A stretch of DNA of 64,000 nt, taken from positions 1 to 64,000 of the forward strand of contig NW_025946878.1 of assembly GCF_000764305.2 (NCBI RefSeq), read 5' to 3'. This document shows positions 22,802 to 33,447 of the stretch, in pieces. Below the pieces are notes generated by a model that saw only the letters and a program-made list of their open reading frames with translations, did not search any database and was not told the DNA's origin. The position numbers were made by a program, and so were the translations under genes. Every line of letters starts with the position of its first letter. Positions within the stretch are counted from its first letter, which is position 1. The DNA comes from Hyalella azteca (lineage: Eukaryota > Arthropoda > Malacostraca > Amphipoda > Hyalellidae).

Positions 22802-23043
22802 GTTTTTATGACCTATTACTTGTAAATTTAAGTTCTAATTGTGTTTTGTGCTTTCAATTGTATTAACTTGTGACTTTCTATGTATTTTCTAGATTATACG
22901 AACTGACGATGGAACCTGGACTCCGAAATGTTTTCTATAAAGATATGATTTTTTGTGGACTATTCTTTGCTTTTTAAATTTTTAGTCAACTTGCAATTTA
23001 AGCAAATAAGTGACATTAATATGCTAATGTATATATTTTCCAG

Positions 23044-23165
23044 CCTTGGAAAAGGTTGATCCTCTGCCAGTCCTCGATGTTACTGCTATCTACATCAAAG
23101 AGGAACCTAGGGATGAAACTGAAGAAGTATACATCAAAGAGGAACCATTCGTATTTGGAAATGTG
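23044..23165 (+). CDS. Zinc-finger gene copy 2, exon 2 (IKEE-motif exon)
   Basis: The acceptor TATATTTTCCAG and donor GTATGTGG bound 122 bp. With the single base left from exon 1 they give 41 codons: ALEKVDPLPVLDVTAIYIKE, then EPRDETEE, then VYIKEEPFVFGNV. The two YIKEEP repeats each contain the I-K-x-E core recognised by SUMO-conjugating enzyme in other proteins. Attachment of SUMO here is inference. The exon is strongly acidic. Length and both splice sites are conserved in copies 1 and 3. It is not a KRAB, BTB, SCAN or ZAD domain as far as I can tell. Confidence 0.8.
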
Positions 23166-23327
23166 GTATGTGGAGTTGATATGCAAATAAATGTTTAGCA
23201 AAGCATTTGAAATTCTTGCATAAATTTTCATTAAACAAATAGCTAGATGAAAGGGATCTCTGTAATCAAAACTCCAAGTTATGCATCAGATTACAAGACT
23301 TAACCAGGTATTTAGTATGAATTATTA

Positions 23328-24543
23328 AGGGGACTGTCTACCCTAAAAATTGGAAATTTTGGCTTTTCTGTTTTCTTGACTCATTTTGTAGCTGCTGAAA
23401 AAGCGCGTCTAATGCAGTTTAGCGCATGTCTGTGCGTGCTATAGTTTTTGCGCAGAGACAATTTAAAAAATATATAAAATGAACATTTTTTAACAATATG
23501 TACAAAGATTTATTTGAATTAAATCTGTATATATAGATCATTACTATTGTTAATTACTAAGTGTTTGCACTCGTTTGAAAGCTACAAACGAGACGCGTTC
23601 AACAAAGCTACTACCATAGATGTACATGCAATATTTTTTCGTGTATTGCAGTCTTAGACTTTTATAAAATGAACATTTTATAACATTATTCACTAATAAA
23701 TGGTATTTATATGTCATTATTTAGGTTAATTGCAAAGTGTTTGCACTCGTTTGAAAGCAACAAACAAGATGCGTTCAACAAAGCTACTACCATTGATGTA
23801 CGTGCAATAGTTTTTGCATAATGCAGTTGTAACGTTATGTAAAATGAATATTTCATATATATATATTTATATATAAAAAGTCAAATTTATAGCTTATTAT
23901 TCACATTAAATTTGACATAAATAGGTCTAAAGATGCTTGCTGGTACCCTAATTGGCAATGGGAAAGCTTGGGCTACAATATCAAGACTTTTTTTGGGCAT
24001 ATTCTTCTGTTTTCAATGAATTTTACTTTATTTAGCTCCCCTGAACAATTTAAATTTTCGTATTTTTTCTTTTTGATAACCTATCTGCTCCTACAGTTTT
24101 CAAGCTACAGCAATAAGAGACATATCATTTGATTTGTAAAGACCATACCCATCGACCAACCCATCACTTTTTTTAATTTGAGCATGGATCATCATATATA
24201 TGGGGGAGGAGGGGGGGGCAGGGAAAAAGTAGAAAAATGGGAAAAATGCGCATAAAAAAAACTATGGGAAAATGAAAAAAGTGATGGGTTGGTCAATAGG
24301 TATGGTCTTTACGAATCGAATGATATGTGTCTCAATGTTGTAAGACAATATTTGTAGGAGGAGATAGATTTTCTATAGTACCCGTTTTTTGCCGTTTTCT
24401 ATGAATATCACGTTTTCTATCAATATTTTCGAAAAATTCATACAAGCAAAATGTTATTTTTTTTTACATTTTAAGTCTGTATGTGAAGTTTCACAATGAT
24501 CGGATAATAACTAGAAGTTTTTACGGAGGGTAGAGGGTCCCCT
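23328..24543. mobile_element. TA-targeting element B in intron 2 of zinc-finger copy 2
   Basis: The ends AGGGGACTGTCTACCCT and AGGGTAGAGGGTCCCCT are inverted, bordered by TA at 23326-23327 and 24544-24545. It is 1216 bp and uninterrupted. It aligns in inverse orientation with element A minus its nested hAT. A poly-G/GGA-rich strip lies near 24205-24225. The corresponding introns of copies 1 and 3 lack it. No transposase frame is seen. Confidence 0.8.
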
Positions 24544-24724
24544 TAGCAATAATAATTAATTGTGAAGAAGCCTTATCCTGATTCAATTATTGGTTAAGAG
24601 TTGTAGGAAATTTGATTAATATTTTCCTGCATTAAGATTACTATTCTAAAATCAAACCCTTTTTTTTTGTTTAAAAGTTGTCTGTTGTCAAATTACAATG
24701 ATATGTGATGGTTTTTATTGGCAG

Positions 24725-24817
24725 GAAATAAAAATGAAATGTGATGACCTCTATTTGCAGGAACCATGCAAAACTATCCAAATACAAAGCAAAGAAAGAG
24801 GTGCTGAGAACATTAAT
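24725..24817 (+). CDS. Zinc-finger gene copy 2, exon 3 (symmetrical, possibly optional)
   Basis: Between the acceptor TTATTGGCAG and the donor GTATGCCA lie 31 codons in phase 0: EIKMKCDDLYLQEPCKTIQI, then QSKERGAENIN. A second acceptor (CTATTTGCAG, ending 24760) would give a 19-codon version in the same frame. In copies 1 and 3 the corresponding sequence is decayed, so the exon is either lost or dispensable. Being phase 0 on both sides, skipping it does not shift the frame. No domain is recognised and it is the least certain exon of the model. Confidence 0.5.
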
Positions 24818-25113
24818 GTATGCCAATTGGATCCAATGAAATCTTACTAGAAGTGTGCATTTTCTCCTGAAATTGCCATCTTTTTTTCATTTTTCCATTA
24901 TAATTTGAGAACTGGCAAGCAGAACATTTGTATCATGAAACATCAATATGAGGAAACGTTTCCCAGCCAGCAATTTTGATGATACAACATTCATTTGCTA
25001 TTGAGGAAATTCGGACCTTGCAGAGACTTCAATGAGTAGTTATACATTACATCCTATCTAAAATGCACATATCACTGTCAGCTTCATTAATATTATCCTC
25101 CACTTCTCCCCAG

Positions 25114-25227
25114 GCCTCTTCGAATCAATATCTTCCTGGTTTACCATGCAAGACAGAAGCTAAACTTGAGGCTCATGACACCCACCCAAACTCCTCTCAA
25201 AACATTTCTGCATTGTTCTCGAATCAG
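25114..25227 (+). CDS. Zinc-finger gene copy 2, exon 4 (linker exon)
   Basis: The acceptor CTTCTCCCCAG and donor GTATATAT bound 38 codons in phase 0: ASSNQYLPGLPCKTEAKLEA, then HDTHPNSSQNISALFSNQ. The C-terminal two thirds are closely conserved with copies 1 and 3. The N-terminal third is 7 codons shorter and different. The role is unknown; by position it links the acidic N-terminus to the finger array. Confidence 0.72.
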
Positions 25228-25574
25228 GTATATATACATAACTTTAGCTTCTACTAATACGCACTATAACTAGAAATTTTGAAACAATTTCCCAGTTTAA
25301 TGTTGCAAATGTTTTAATTTATTGTGGGCATTTAGGGATAAAATTGATGACTTATGTTTGGTGGCATTGTCTGAATGACATACAGATGGTCTTCTAAGTT
25401 GTAGGATTGGTGGTTCTGTCATGTGATTTGGTGGCAGGGGTGTTGCAGGTGCAGACATTGCAGTAGTTATTGGGTGGGAAGGAGGTTGGTGTGTTATCTG
25501 GTGGTGAGTATTTGATTTTACATATGTATTAATGCCACTAGATAGCTTAAATTACATATTCACTGAAAATTTAA

Positions 25575-27610
25575 AGGTGAAAATTCACCATATCTCTATT
25601 GAAAACATTTTAGAGTTTAGCTTCATTGTCAGATCAAAAAATCTAAAATACAGATAAAATCAGAAGTCAATGCAGTAAAAAAACAGAAGTTAAAACCTAA
25701 ACTTACAAGCAAAAGGCAGAGTAAGGAAGTAAGAAAAAAAACAGGCAAAACCTTTCTCTTCATTATTTCTATTGGTATCAATACAGATTCACCATATCTC
25801 TATTGAAAACATTTTAGAGTTTAGCTTCATTGTCAGATCAAAAAATCTAAAATACAGATAAAATCAGAAGTTAATGCAGTTAAAAAACAGAAGTTAAAGC
25901 CTAAACTTACAAGCAAAAGACAGGGTAAGAAAGTAAAAAAAAAAAAAACAGGCAAAACCTTTCTCTTCATTATTTCTATTGGTATTGGATTTTGGTACAA
26001 ATGGAAATTTAAGAACAATGAAACCATTGAAGCTCCAAGGAGCCAGCAACCCAATGGGTTTCAACCACTGGCATAAAGCCAGTAGTAAAAGATCTTGAAC
26101 GAGCAAATGCCGAGGTGCTAACATGCATTTTAATGGAACAAAAATGAAAACACAGTCTCACAAACTAAAATTAAGTTATAGAAAAGCAAGATATTGAACA
26201 TGAGTAATAATACAGTTTCAGCAGGAGGTCTTGAAAACGATAATTAAAATTAGGCTAATGAGCGTAGATTTTGTGGCCTAACACAAGACTAACAATAAGC
26301 ATATAAACAATAACACAATTAGATAATCAATTTTAATAGTAGATAAAGCTAAAAGGTGCATTTAAACTAGGTATCTATTTGAAAATATGCAGATTTGAAG
26401 TACCAGAACAGGAAGCCAAAACCTTGAGCTACTGTTGGACACTGGAACGTAGCACTATTTCGGGTGAGTGTGCACAGCCAAATAAGGAAGACACATTAGT
26501 AACTGCCCAGCCCTACAATTCCTCCCATTTCGCTCAGAAACTTTAGAATAAAGATTGCCTGAGGTCATCCCAACATATGCAGATGAACATTGTGCACATT
26601 TATATAAGCTAGAGACAATTGCATATGAAAAGGGAGGGCTTCTTTGTACCCAAAGAAAGAACCTGTTTTAAAATTGTTTGATTTGTTTTGGGTTGTGTTC
26701 AAGCATCTGTATACCCAAAGAAAGAACATATTTTAAAATTGTTCCACTATAAAATATGAAGATTAAAGTTTGGGAACAATTTCATGAACAAATCTTTTAA
26801 TTGTTGGACAGAGCTTTGGATGCATGGCCAAAGTATGGAAAAGAACAATAAACAATGCTCCTACAATTTGGCTCTGGAACAACCTCACTGTATCCTTTGG
26901 ACATGAATTTCTTAATTTAGCTAAACACTGGGCTTGAAGGAAATTCATTGAGCAAGAAGATATTGCACCAAAATTCAAATTCAGTATGCATGGCATGAAA
27001 AGTAGAACAAATACAAAAGCCCCATTGTAATAGTGTTTGAAGCCCGTTCAACCTGCAAAAATGCTTTAAAAGCTGGTGCTTAGAGCGGTGAAAGTCAATT
27101 TTTGGTAAACAGATGTCTGAAAACTGCCATTAGATTCAGTAATAATTCAGTTGAGAAAGTACAAACTATTATTAGATTCAAGTTCCATTGGAAATTTAAT
27201 AGAATTATGTTGCAAGTTTAGGTAATCAAAGAAAAGTTTAACACAAGAGGAATGCTTAAAAATAAGGAAGGTATCCTTGACAGATTTGTTGAAGGACATT
27301 TACTTAAAATCAAGAAGACAATTAGCAAGCCAAGCATCCTTAAAATGCAACCTTTAGCTCTTATCCATTAAAAATTGTGAATAGATAGGTTTTGCCATTT
27401 TTTATATTTTTTATTTTTCACTTTCTTACTCTGTCTTTTGTCTGTAAATTTAGGTTTTAACTTCAGTGTTTTTTTTTTAATTTTGACTGCTTTAACTTAT
27501 TTTATTCATGTACTAGATTTTTTCAACTGATGATGGAGCTGGACTCCTAAATGTTTTCAATAAAGATATGGTGAATTTGTGTGGAGTATCCTTCTCTTCT
27601 AAAATTTTCA
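25575..27610 (-). mobile_element. Degenerate Penelope-like element (PLE copy 4) in intron 4 of zinc-finger copy 2
   Basis: Its ends are decayed versions of the PLE signature: AGTTTAGCTTCATTGTCAG near 25617 and the inverted GATGGAGCTGGACTCCT near 27530. The left end is duplicated in tandem (about 25586-25765 and 25791-25985). On the minus strand, 26996-26763 reads a scrambled version of the segment before the endonuclease (IVGALFIVLFHT against IVGTLFIVLFHT in copy 3). It is the oldest-looking PLE in the window. Confidence 0.7.
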
Positions 27611-28562
27611 GTATTTGATATTTGGAGTGAAGGTTTTTTGCTGTTGGTTTGTGGCAACCAGTTATGTATGGAAGGTGATATTTTGAACTGTTTGGAGGCC
27701 ATTGGAGGTAGTTGAAGATGTGGTAGGAGTCCAGATTTAGTATGCATAGTTGATTATGGCCATTGGAGGTAATTGAAGATGTGGTAGGAGTCCAGATTCA
27801 GTATGCATAGTTGATTATGAGATGATAGATAGTTTAGTTGGTTTGTTGTAGGTATAGGTATTTCTGATATTGTCCATATGATGTTCATGCGAGGGTTTTT
27901 TAGCATGTCATCCCATTTTGAGGCTTTTACTGCCATTTTTTGTGGTGGTTGGTGAAAACAAGCATGGCATCAAAAGTTAGGCAAAGTATTTTTGGGTTGT
28001 GTTCGAACATAAGCTGTTGGTTATCGATTTTGACATGAGGGTTGGAATGGCACTGGGATGTTTGTGGTCTTATGAAGTTGAGTGTATATTTAGTGATAGT
28101 GATTTTCAGGCTATGGTGAAGAAGTTGTGTTTTTCCTTGCTGTCAAAGTGTCTCAAACATTATCAATGCCATAGTCCCATTGAAAATTAGATTCCATATT
28201 TAAAAATCAATGTATCTGAAGTATTATGAAATTATTGCACTTCTCATCTAACTACTCTACATGAGTAGTAATTTCCATTTCAGTTTTATCAGCATTAAAT
28301 TAAAGCCATAATATACGGCTGAAGTTGAGACCCGGTAATGGTAGCTCTCTTTTTTTGCTCAGGCCAAGTATTAATGCTGAGTAATCCTTTTATGGACCAG
28401 AACATACTGGGTAAAAATTCCCAAATCTTTAAAATATTTGTTACAATTTTGAATTTCTGTTGAAACAATCAAAATTTTAATAAGAATCAAAACATAAATG
28501 TCAACAGTTCTGTGAATGTTATTTATATAGGAAATTGTTTTACTGTGTATTTTTATCATTAG

Positions 28563-29543
28563 CTTGGCAAAGGTGGGTCAGCGCCAGCATCAGGAGACGC
28601 TGCTGGCAGCGCTGGCGTCTCTGGGGTGTTCAGCTCCAAGCAACACATGGAAAAATCATTCAAGTTCCATGACTGTGAACAATTGGGTACCACAAGAAAA
28701 TCAATGCCAGAGCATATTAACTACAAAAATTTGTGCAGAAATGAGCACCAATGCCAGTTTTGTTTGAATTTGTGTGCCACTGAAGCTGATCTCAAACAAC
28801 ATATTCTCCTACATCATCCTCAGAGAAATGTGCAGAAATGCTCTCAAAGTAAATGTGCTGATGGTTGCAAAGAAATCTTGCACAAGCATTGCCTTTCCAA
28901 ACATTCATTAATAAAGAAATATTGCTGCTCTGAGTGTGATTATGCTTGCACCACAAAATGGGCCTTGAAAAGTCATTGTCTTTTCAAGCATTCAACAGAA
29001 AAAACTTTTCAGTGCACCAAGTGTAATTATGCATGCGCTATGAAAGGGGTCTTAAAAAAACATTTTCTTTCCAAACACTCTAAAGAAAAACTTCTTCAGT
29101 GCTCTGAGTGTGATTATACATGCACTACAGAAGGTCACCTGAAAAGACATTTTCTTTACAAACATTCAACAGAAAAACCTAATCAGTGCCCTGAGTGTGA
29201 TTATGCTTGCATTACAAAAGGGCAATTGAAAAGACATTCTCTTTACAAACATTCAACAGAGAAACCTGTAAAATGTTCCGAGTGTGATTATGCTTGCACC
29301 ACAAAAGAGAACTTGAAAAGACATTTTCTTTGCAAACATTCAACAGAAAAACCTTTTCAGTGCTCCAAGTGTGATTATACATGTACAACAAAAGATCTCT
29401 TGAAAAGTCATTTTCTTTACAAACATTCAACAGAGAAACCTGTACAATGCTCTGAGTGCGATTATGCTTGCACCACAAAAGGGAGCTTGAAAAGACATTT
29501 TCTACGAAGACATTCAACACAAAAAGACCCATCTGTGCTCTAA
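28563..29543 (+). CDS. Zinc-finger gene copy 2, exon 5: C2H2 zinc-finger array
   Basis: After the acceptor TTTTTATCATTAG, 326 codons run to a TAA at 29541-29543. The exon opens LGKGGSAPASGDAAGSAGVS. It continues with one divergent finger (CQFCLNLCATEADLKQHILL then HH) and a degenerate one (CADGCKEILHKHCLSKH). Seven regular fingers of the form CSxCDYxCTTKxxLKxHFLxKH follow, joined by STEKPxQ linkers that resemble the classical TGEKP linker. Spacing is C-x2-C-x12-H-x4-H. The residue before the invariant Leu of each helix is A, V, H, Q, N, L and S in order. The array should bind DNA in the nucleus; its target cannot be read from the sequence. All reading frames and key Cys/His residues are intact. 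Confidence 0.9.
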   Translation, partial: LGKGGSAPASGDAAGSAGVSGVFSSKQHMEKSFKFHDCEQLGTTRKSMPEHINYKNLCRNEHQCQFCLNLCATEADLKQHILLHHPQRNVQKCSQSKCADGCKEILHKHCLSKHSLIKKYCCSECDYACTTKWALKSHCLFKHSTEKTFQCTKCNYACAMKGVLKKHFLSKHSKEKLLQCSECDYTCTTEGHLKRHFLYKHSTEKPNQCPECDYACITKGQLKRHSLYKHSTEKPVKCSECDYACTTKENLKRHFLCKHSTEKPFQCSKCDYTCTTKDLLKSHFLYKHSTEKPVQCSECDYACTTKGSLKRHFLRRHSTQKDPSVL

Positions 29544-31169
29544 GTGTGAAGATATGTGTGACGAAAATGCATGTTTGTACAGCATCTGCTCTCCAGAGAC
29601 CATCAGAAACTGCTTCAGTGACCCAGGTGTGAGGAAGCATGTGAGTGTAGGGAGCTTGAAACAGGAATCTAGTGCATAAAATTTGATCTTAAAAAAAGGA
29701 CCAAGCCATGTAGAGTACCTAGCCCATGGCACCCACTGCCAACAATGAAGAGTGGCTAAGCTGTTTAATGCCCCTCAAAGGTGGAAGATGCTGGAGAGGG
29801 CGTGGATAGGAAATATAATGACAAAGGCTCATGCTTGTTGGGGCCTAAATGCTCCTTCATTGGAATCTCTGCAACTATTTTTTGTGTTGCTTGCACGAGA
29901 TGCTGGAAACTGTTGGTGTCATAAGAGAGGCAGTCATGGTTTTGGAGGTAACAGTGTTTCAGTTACCTGACGGTTACTATCTTTACAGATGATTTTCTGA
30001 TAGCAGAATATACACTAGGATAGTTGTACAACAGATTGACTACCTATACTAGTAGTACAGTAACCTTGCAAAACTTGCCATGGCTTTAATTCATTGAATT
30101 TTATTTCTTTTGCTGGTGTCAACATTTGTTTTATGATCTTGGTGGCAGATTTTACTGAATGTGATTGATTGATGCTAAACTAGCCTCAATGTAATGGCAT
30201 AAGTTTTAAGATGAGCGATTCTATTTTGTTATTTTTTTTTATTTCACTGCTTATTGAATTTCACTGCTTTAAAACCAATTCCATTTTTTTTGTTATATTG
30301 CAGTTAAAACAAAATATCCCTATTTCCATGGTGGCTGTTATACTATCCTTTAAACTGGGCAGCACAATTGATCTCAACCACCAAATGGTCAGGAACGAGA
30401 TCGTGTCCGACTCTTGTATCCAAGCAGTAGTCCTCCTGCTGAGCTCATGACCAATACATTAGTTGCTGTCTGAATGACCACATTTACCTGTTGCTAAAAC
30501 AGGGTGTTTGTTTCATTATTGTATTTGACCAATCAAGTCTTGCTTCTGTAGCAGCTTAACCTGGCATGCATAGCAGCTTAACCCAGCGTACATAGCAGCT
30601 TGACCTGGCGTATGTGGCATCATGGGCATCATAACTCGGCATACATTGCAGCTTCACAAGTCGGACGCAGTAGTCTAATTTGGCATAGGTACCCAACAGC
30701 TTAACTCTGCATATGCAGCAGCTTGAATATGTAGGAGCTTGACCCGGAGTATGTATCGGCTAAATCGGCCATTGCCTGGCCTAAATATTCTCCAAAGTTA
30801 CAGAAAATGGTCATTCTGGATCCTGCAACATCAAATCTCAAGAATTCTGTTGCTAATTTTATCAAAAAGTGTTGTATGCAAGTAACATGCTGGTTATACT
30901 ATTCAAGGGAAATTATTACAAAGATATTCTGGCACAAGCAGTTTCTGTGGACATGGCTTCTGGTCAGTTATCTTTACATTTGGAATTGACATGAAAAAAA
31001 CTTGATATTAAATAAATAGAGCATTTGTTTTAGCTCATTTTTAACACTTTATGTGGTACATTTTGTTGTAATATAATGCTATACCTCTATAGTATGCAAA
31101 AGTCGCTTTGGTGAGTCATAATAAAAATGTTAAAATTTAGAGACTTTTTATTCATAATATGGATGCAGC
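29544..31169 (+). other. 3' flank of zinc-finger copy 2
   Basis: Homologous to 15841-16860 and then 17950-18400 of copy 1, without element C. It contains a long 3' UTR-like region. An AATAAA occurs near 31010 but I cannot assign a polyadenylation site. No further exon is recognised. Confidence 0.55.
30538..30755. repeat. Minisatellite (AGCAGCTTAACC unit), paralogue of 17960-18130
   Basis: About eight imperfect units of [GT]AGCAGCTTAACC or close variants, each followed by a TGGCATGCAT-like spacer. The array occupies the same position relative to copy 2 as 17960-18130 does to copy 1. Confidence 0.7.
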
Positions 31170-32424
31170 ATTTCTTGTAAACTAAGAAATTAATCCACAT
31201 GTTGCACCCAGAAGTTGGGAAGCTCAACATAGGTGGTCTAATGAGATTCCATTTCCCAATGAAAAGGATGACAAACTCAATTTTGAAGAAGTTTCAGAAA
31301 TTTAGAACAATTCATAAAAGGATTTGATGTTTGATTGGATGTCTTTGATCCGCATGGGTGAAAAATTACAACAGACGCACTTTAGAATGACATTGAATTT
31401 AAATAAAAAACCTATATAGCAACAATTATTGTTACTAGTAAATTTATGGAAATCTGTTGGACCAACAAAATGATTTAGATTGATTTGCCTTGCCTTACTG
31501 GTTTGCTAGTAGAGGATTCTCATCAATGTGAGGATATGATGGCAAGTTTGCATGGTTGTGGGAAGCTCTCTTTTAGTTGCTCTGCAAGGAAGTAGGCCAT
31601 ACCTACTAGGGGTCCTTGCAAACCCCCTTTCCTGAGGTGCAAATGCATGTCATCATTTGGTGTGGGAGTATAACTCAGAGTGGTAATTGTTAGTTCACTG
31701 CATAAAAATGACTCATAGACCTAACCATGTATACCTGTAATAGTAGTGGATTAAATGCACTCCTTAATTTGCATTTTGGCATCAATGTTCACTTTCAACA
31801 CAAGCACACAGTCATCCTTTCTTCACAGGCTAGACACAGGTTTGATTAGGTTTGATTATCTTAAGCCTTTTTGATTAGGTTAACGCTAGTAAACTGATAT
31901 ACAAGTCATTCAAGGTTAAGTGGAACCCCATGCCTTGGTTTTGCACTGGTGTCTTTTCCTTGTATCGTTCCCTGTACATACTATGTTCATTCTTGTTGTG
32001 ATTGCTTCTTGATTAATCGTTAATAAAAACATATTAAAAATATTGAATGGAAAGCTGTAGTAAGAAGGTTGTAGGCAAGGTGGAGACCACCAGTGAAGCA
32101 TTGTTTTCCTGGATCCTATTGCAACAAATGCCGTCAGGCACACTGCCTGGCTAGTGATGCTTTTGACAGAGTGCCACATAACACAATATTTAAATGTAGC
32201 CAAGTTGAGTGCAACAAAGATTGTTGATGCAAGTAAAAAATTGTGCACTTGAGTAACTTGGGATAAGTGAATTTTGTTGCAAATATGAAATTTTGCCTTC
32301 TTTTGAGCCTCCATTGTGCTCTACAATTTTCTGTTTTCCTCCTGTGTTATTTCCATTGCTGCTACCATTATCCATTAAAAAACTTCAACCTAGTTTGTTC
32401 ATAATTCTCTTCACATTTAGGGAT
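31170..32424 (+). other. Duplicated 5' flank of the zinc-finger family
   Basis: This aligns over more than 1 kb with 19360-20510, the segment that precedes exon 1 of copy 2. It ends in the relic of exon 1 at 32425. No open coding sequence is recognised. Confidence 0.65.
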
Positions 32425-32495
32425 ATTGCCCATTATCAAAAAAGGCAGTGTTGTGCTGCATCAACTCTCCAATGTTGCAATCAATGGTGGCAGAC
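32425..32495 (+). pseudogene. Relic of a zinc-finger gene exon 1 (fourth unit)
   Basis: GGCAGTGTTGTGCTGCATCA and its neighbours align with exon 1 of copies 2 and 3 (20529 and 51190). The ATG has become ATT and the frame is broken. It ends at about 32495 where a tandem repeat begins. No other exons of this unit are found before 51190. Confidence 0.65.
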
Positions 32496-32496
32496 G

Positions 32497-32665
32497 TGCG
32501 ATTGCCAGGTTTACTTCATGACTGCTGATGCCTTCGTCAAGACCGCGACATGTGGTTGCCAGATTCACTTCATGACTGCTGATGCCTTCGCCAGGACCAC
32601 GATGTGTGGTTGCCAGGTTCATTTCATGACTGCTGACGCCTTCGTCAGGACGGCGGGCTGAATGC
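32497..32665. repeat. Three-unit tandem repeat, ~63 bp period
   Basis: Three units share TTCATGACTGCTGATGCCTT followed by CG[TC]CA[AG]GACC and TG[GT]TTGCCAG. The unit length is a multiple of three, so open frames on both strands are by-products. Inner duplication of exon-flank sequence is a possible origin (GTGGCAGACG at its left edge). Confidence 0.7.
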
Positions 32666-33447
32666 TGTTGCAGGCACCGTAGAAATTGACCCGCTTTAGC
32701 CAAAACATTTCAGACTATTCAATAATCAAGAAAATCCCTTGACGAGTGTCAATAAACACCGTGTTTCGATCTTATGTGTTCACATTGTAACTTGAAATCG
32801 TTAAGAGTTCCATTTTAGATTGCTACATTTCAAAAACAAATTTTCTGCTGATGCCATTAGGAATAATTCTTGACAGGGATGACTAATGTGGTCACTAGTT
32901 CATCATTCAGGTGTATGGAGTTCAATACATTGTAATGAAACGCAAAGAAGTTAGTGTGGTTTGGCATTAGAACATTTCACTAATCATTATGCACACGCCA
33001 TTTGAATAGGTATGAACATCAAAATATATTGGATGAAGCAATTCAGAATTTGACATTTGGGAAAAAGTGTATTTGTCATTTCACGAAGTGTTTGCCTAGT
33101 TAATGGCGCAGGGACCCTGAAAGAATTTCGAAGAAACACTTAGATTCAGATCCGCATTCAGATTTTGATTTTGACTTTACGTCCTTGTCCTCGTCGTATT
33201 GGTACCTACGTGAAATCGACACTTTTAGACCCACTTTCGTACTTCCAGCCCTGCTACGAAGATGAAATTTTGGCCCATAATAGAGCCTGATTTTAGATTG
33301 ACGAATCAAAAGTCGGATCCCCAAAATTCCCCATGGGGAAGACACAAATCCCCAAAAACGAATAATTTTTTCAAAAATTCACCAAAAATCAGCCGTTGCT
33401 TGCACGCGCCTCTATCTTGGCTCCTTTTCTTCTCATTGGTTGGGGCA
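32666..33447. other. No feature recognised before the assembly gap
   Basis: Single-copy-looking sequence without supported exons or element ends. Confidence 0.5.

Larger units (their letters stand above)
20945..23019 (+). mobile_element. Penelope-like retroelement (PLE copy 3) in intron 1 of zinc-finger copy 2
   Basis: It is flanked by the 12-bp direct repeat TATGCTAATGTA (20933-20944 and 23020-23031). The left ~320 bp (20945-21270) are the reverse complement of 22665-22985, including the end of the endonuclease coding sequence and the GTTTCGGAGTCCAGCTCCAT mark. The right end carries the extra ~35 bp 3' extension (22986-23019). Copies 1 and 3 of the zinc-finger gene lack this insertion, so it postdates the duplication. 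Confidence 0.85.

Noticed and set aside
23044..23165. KRAB or ZAD domain in exon 2
   Set aside because: The exon is 41 residues, acidic, without the conserved KRAB pattern or the four cysteines of a ZAD.
29212..29640. Minus-strand frames opposite the zinc-finger exons (also 54247-54585)
   Set aside because: They are antisense shadows of the repeated finger coding sequence.
32293..32661. 122-codon + strand frame with a repeated TADAF phrase
   Set aside because: It is produced by the 63-bp three-unit repeat next to the broken exon 1; no conserved start or splice site supports it.
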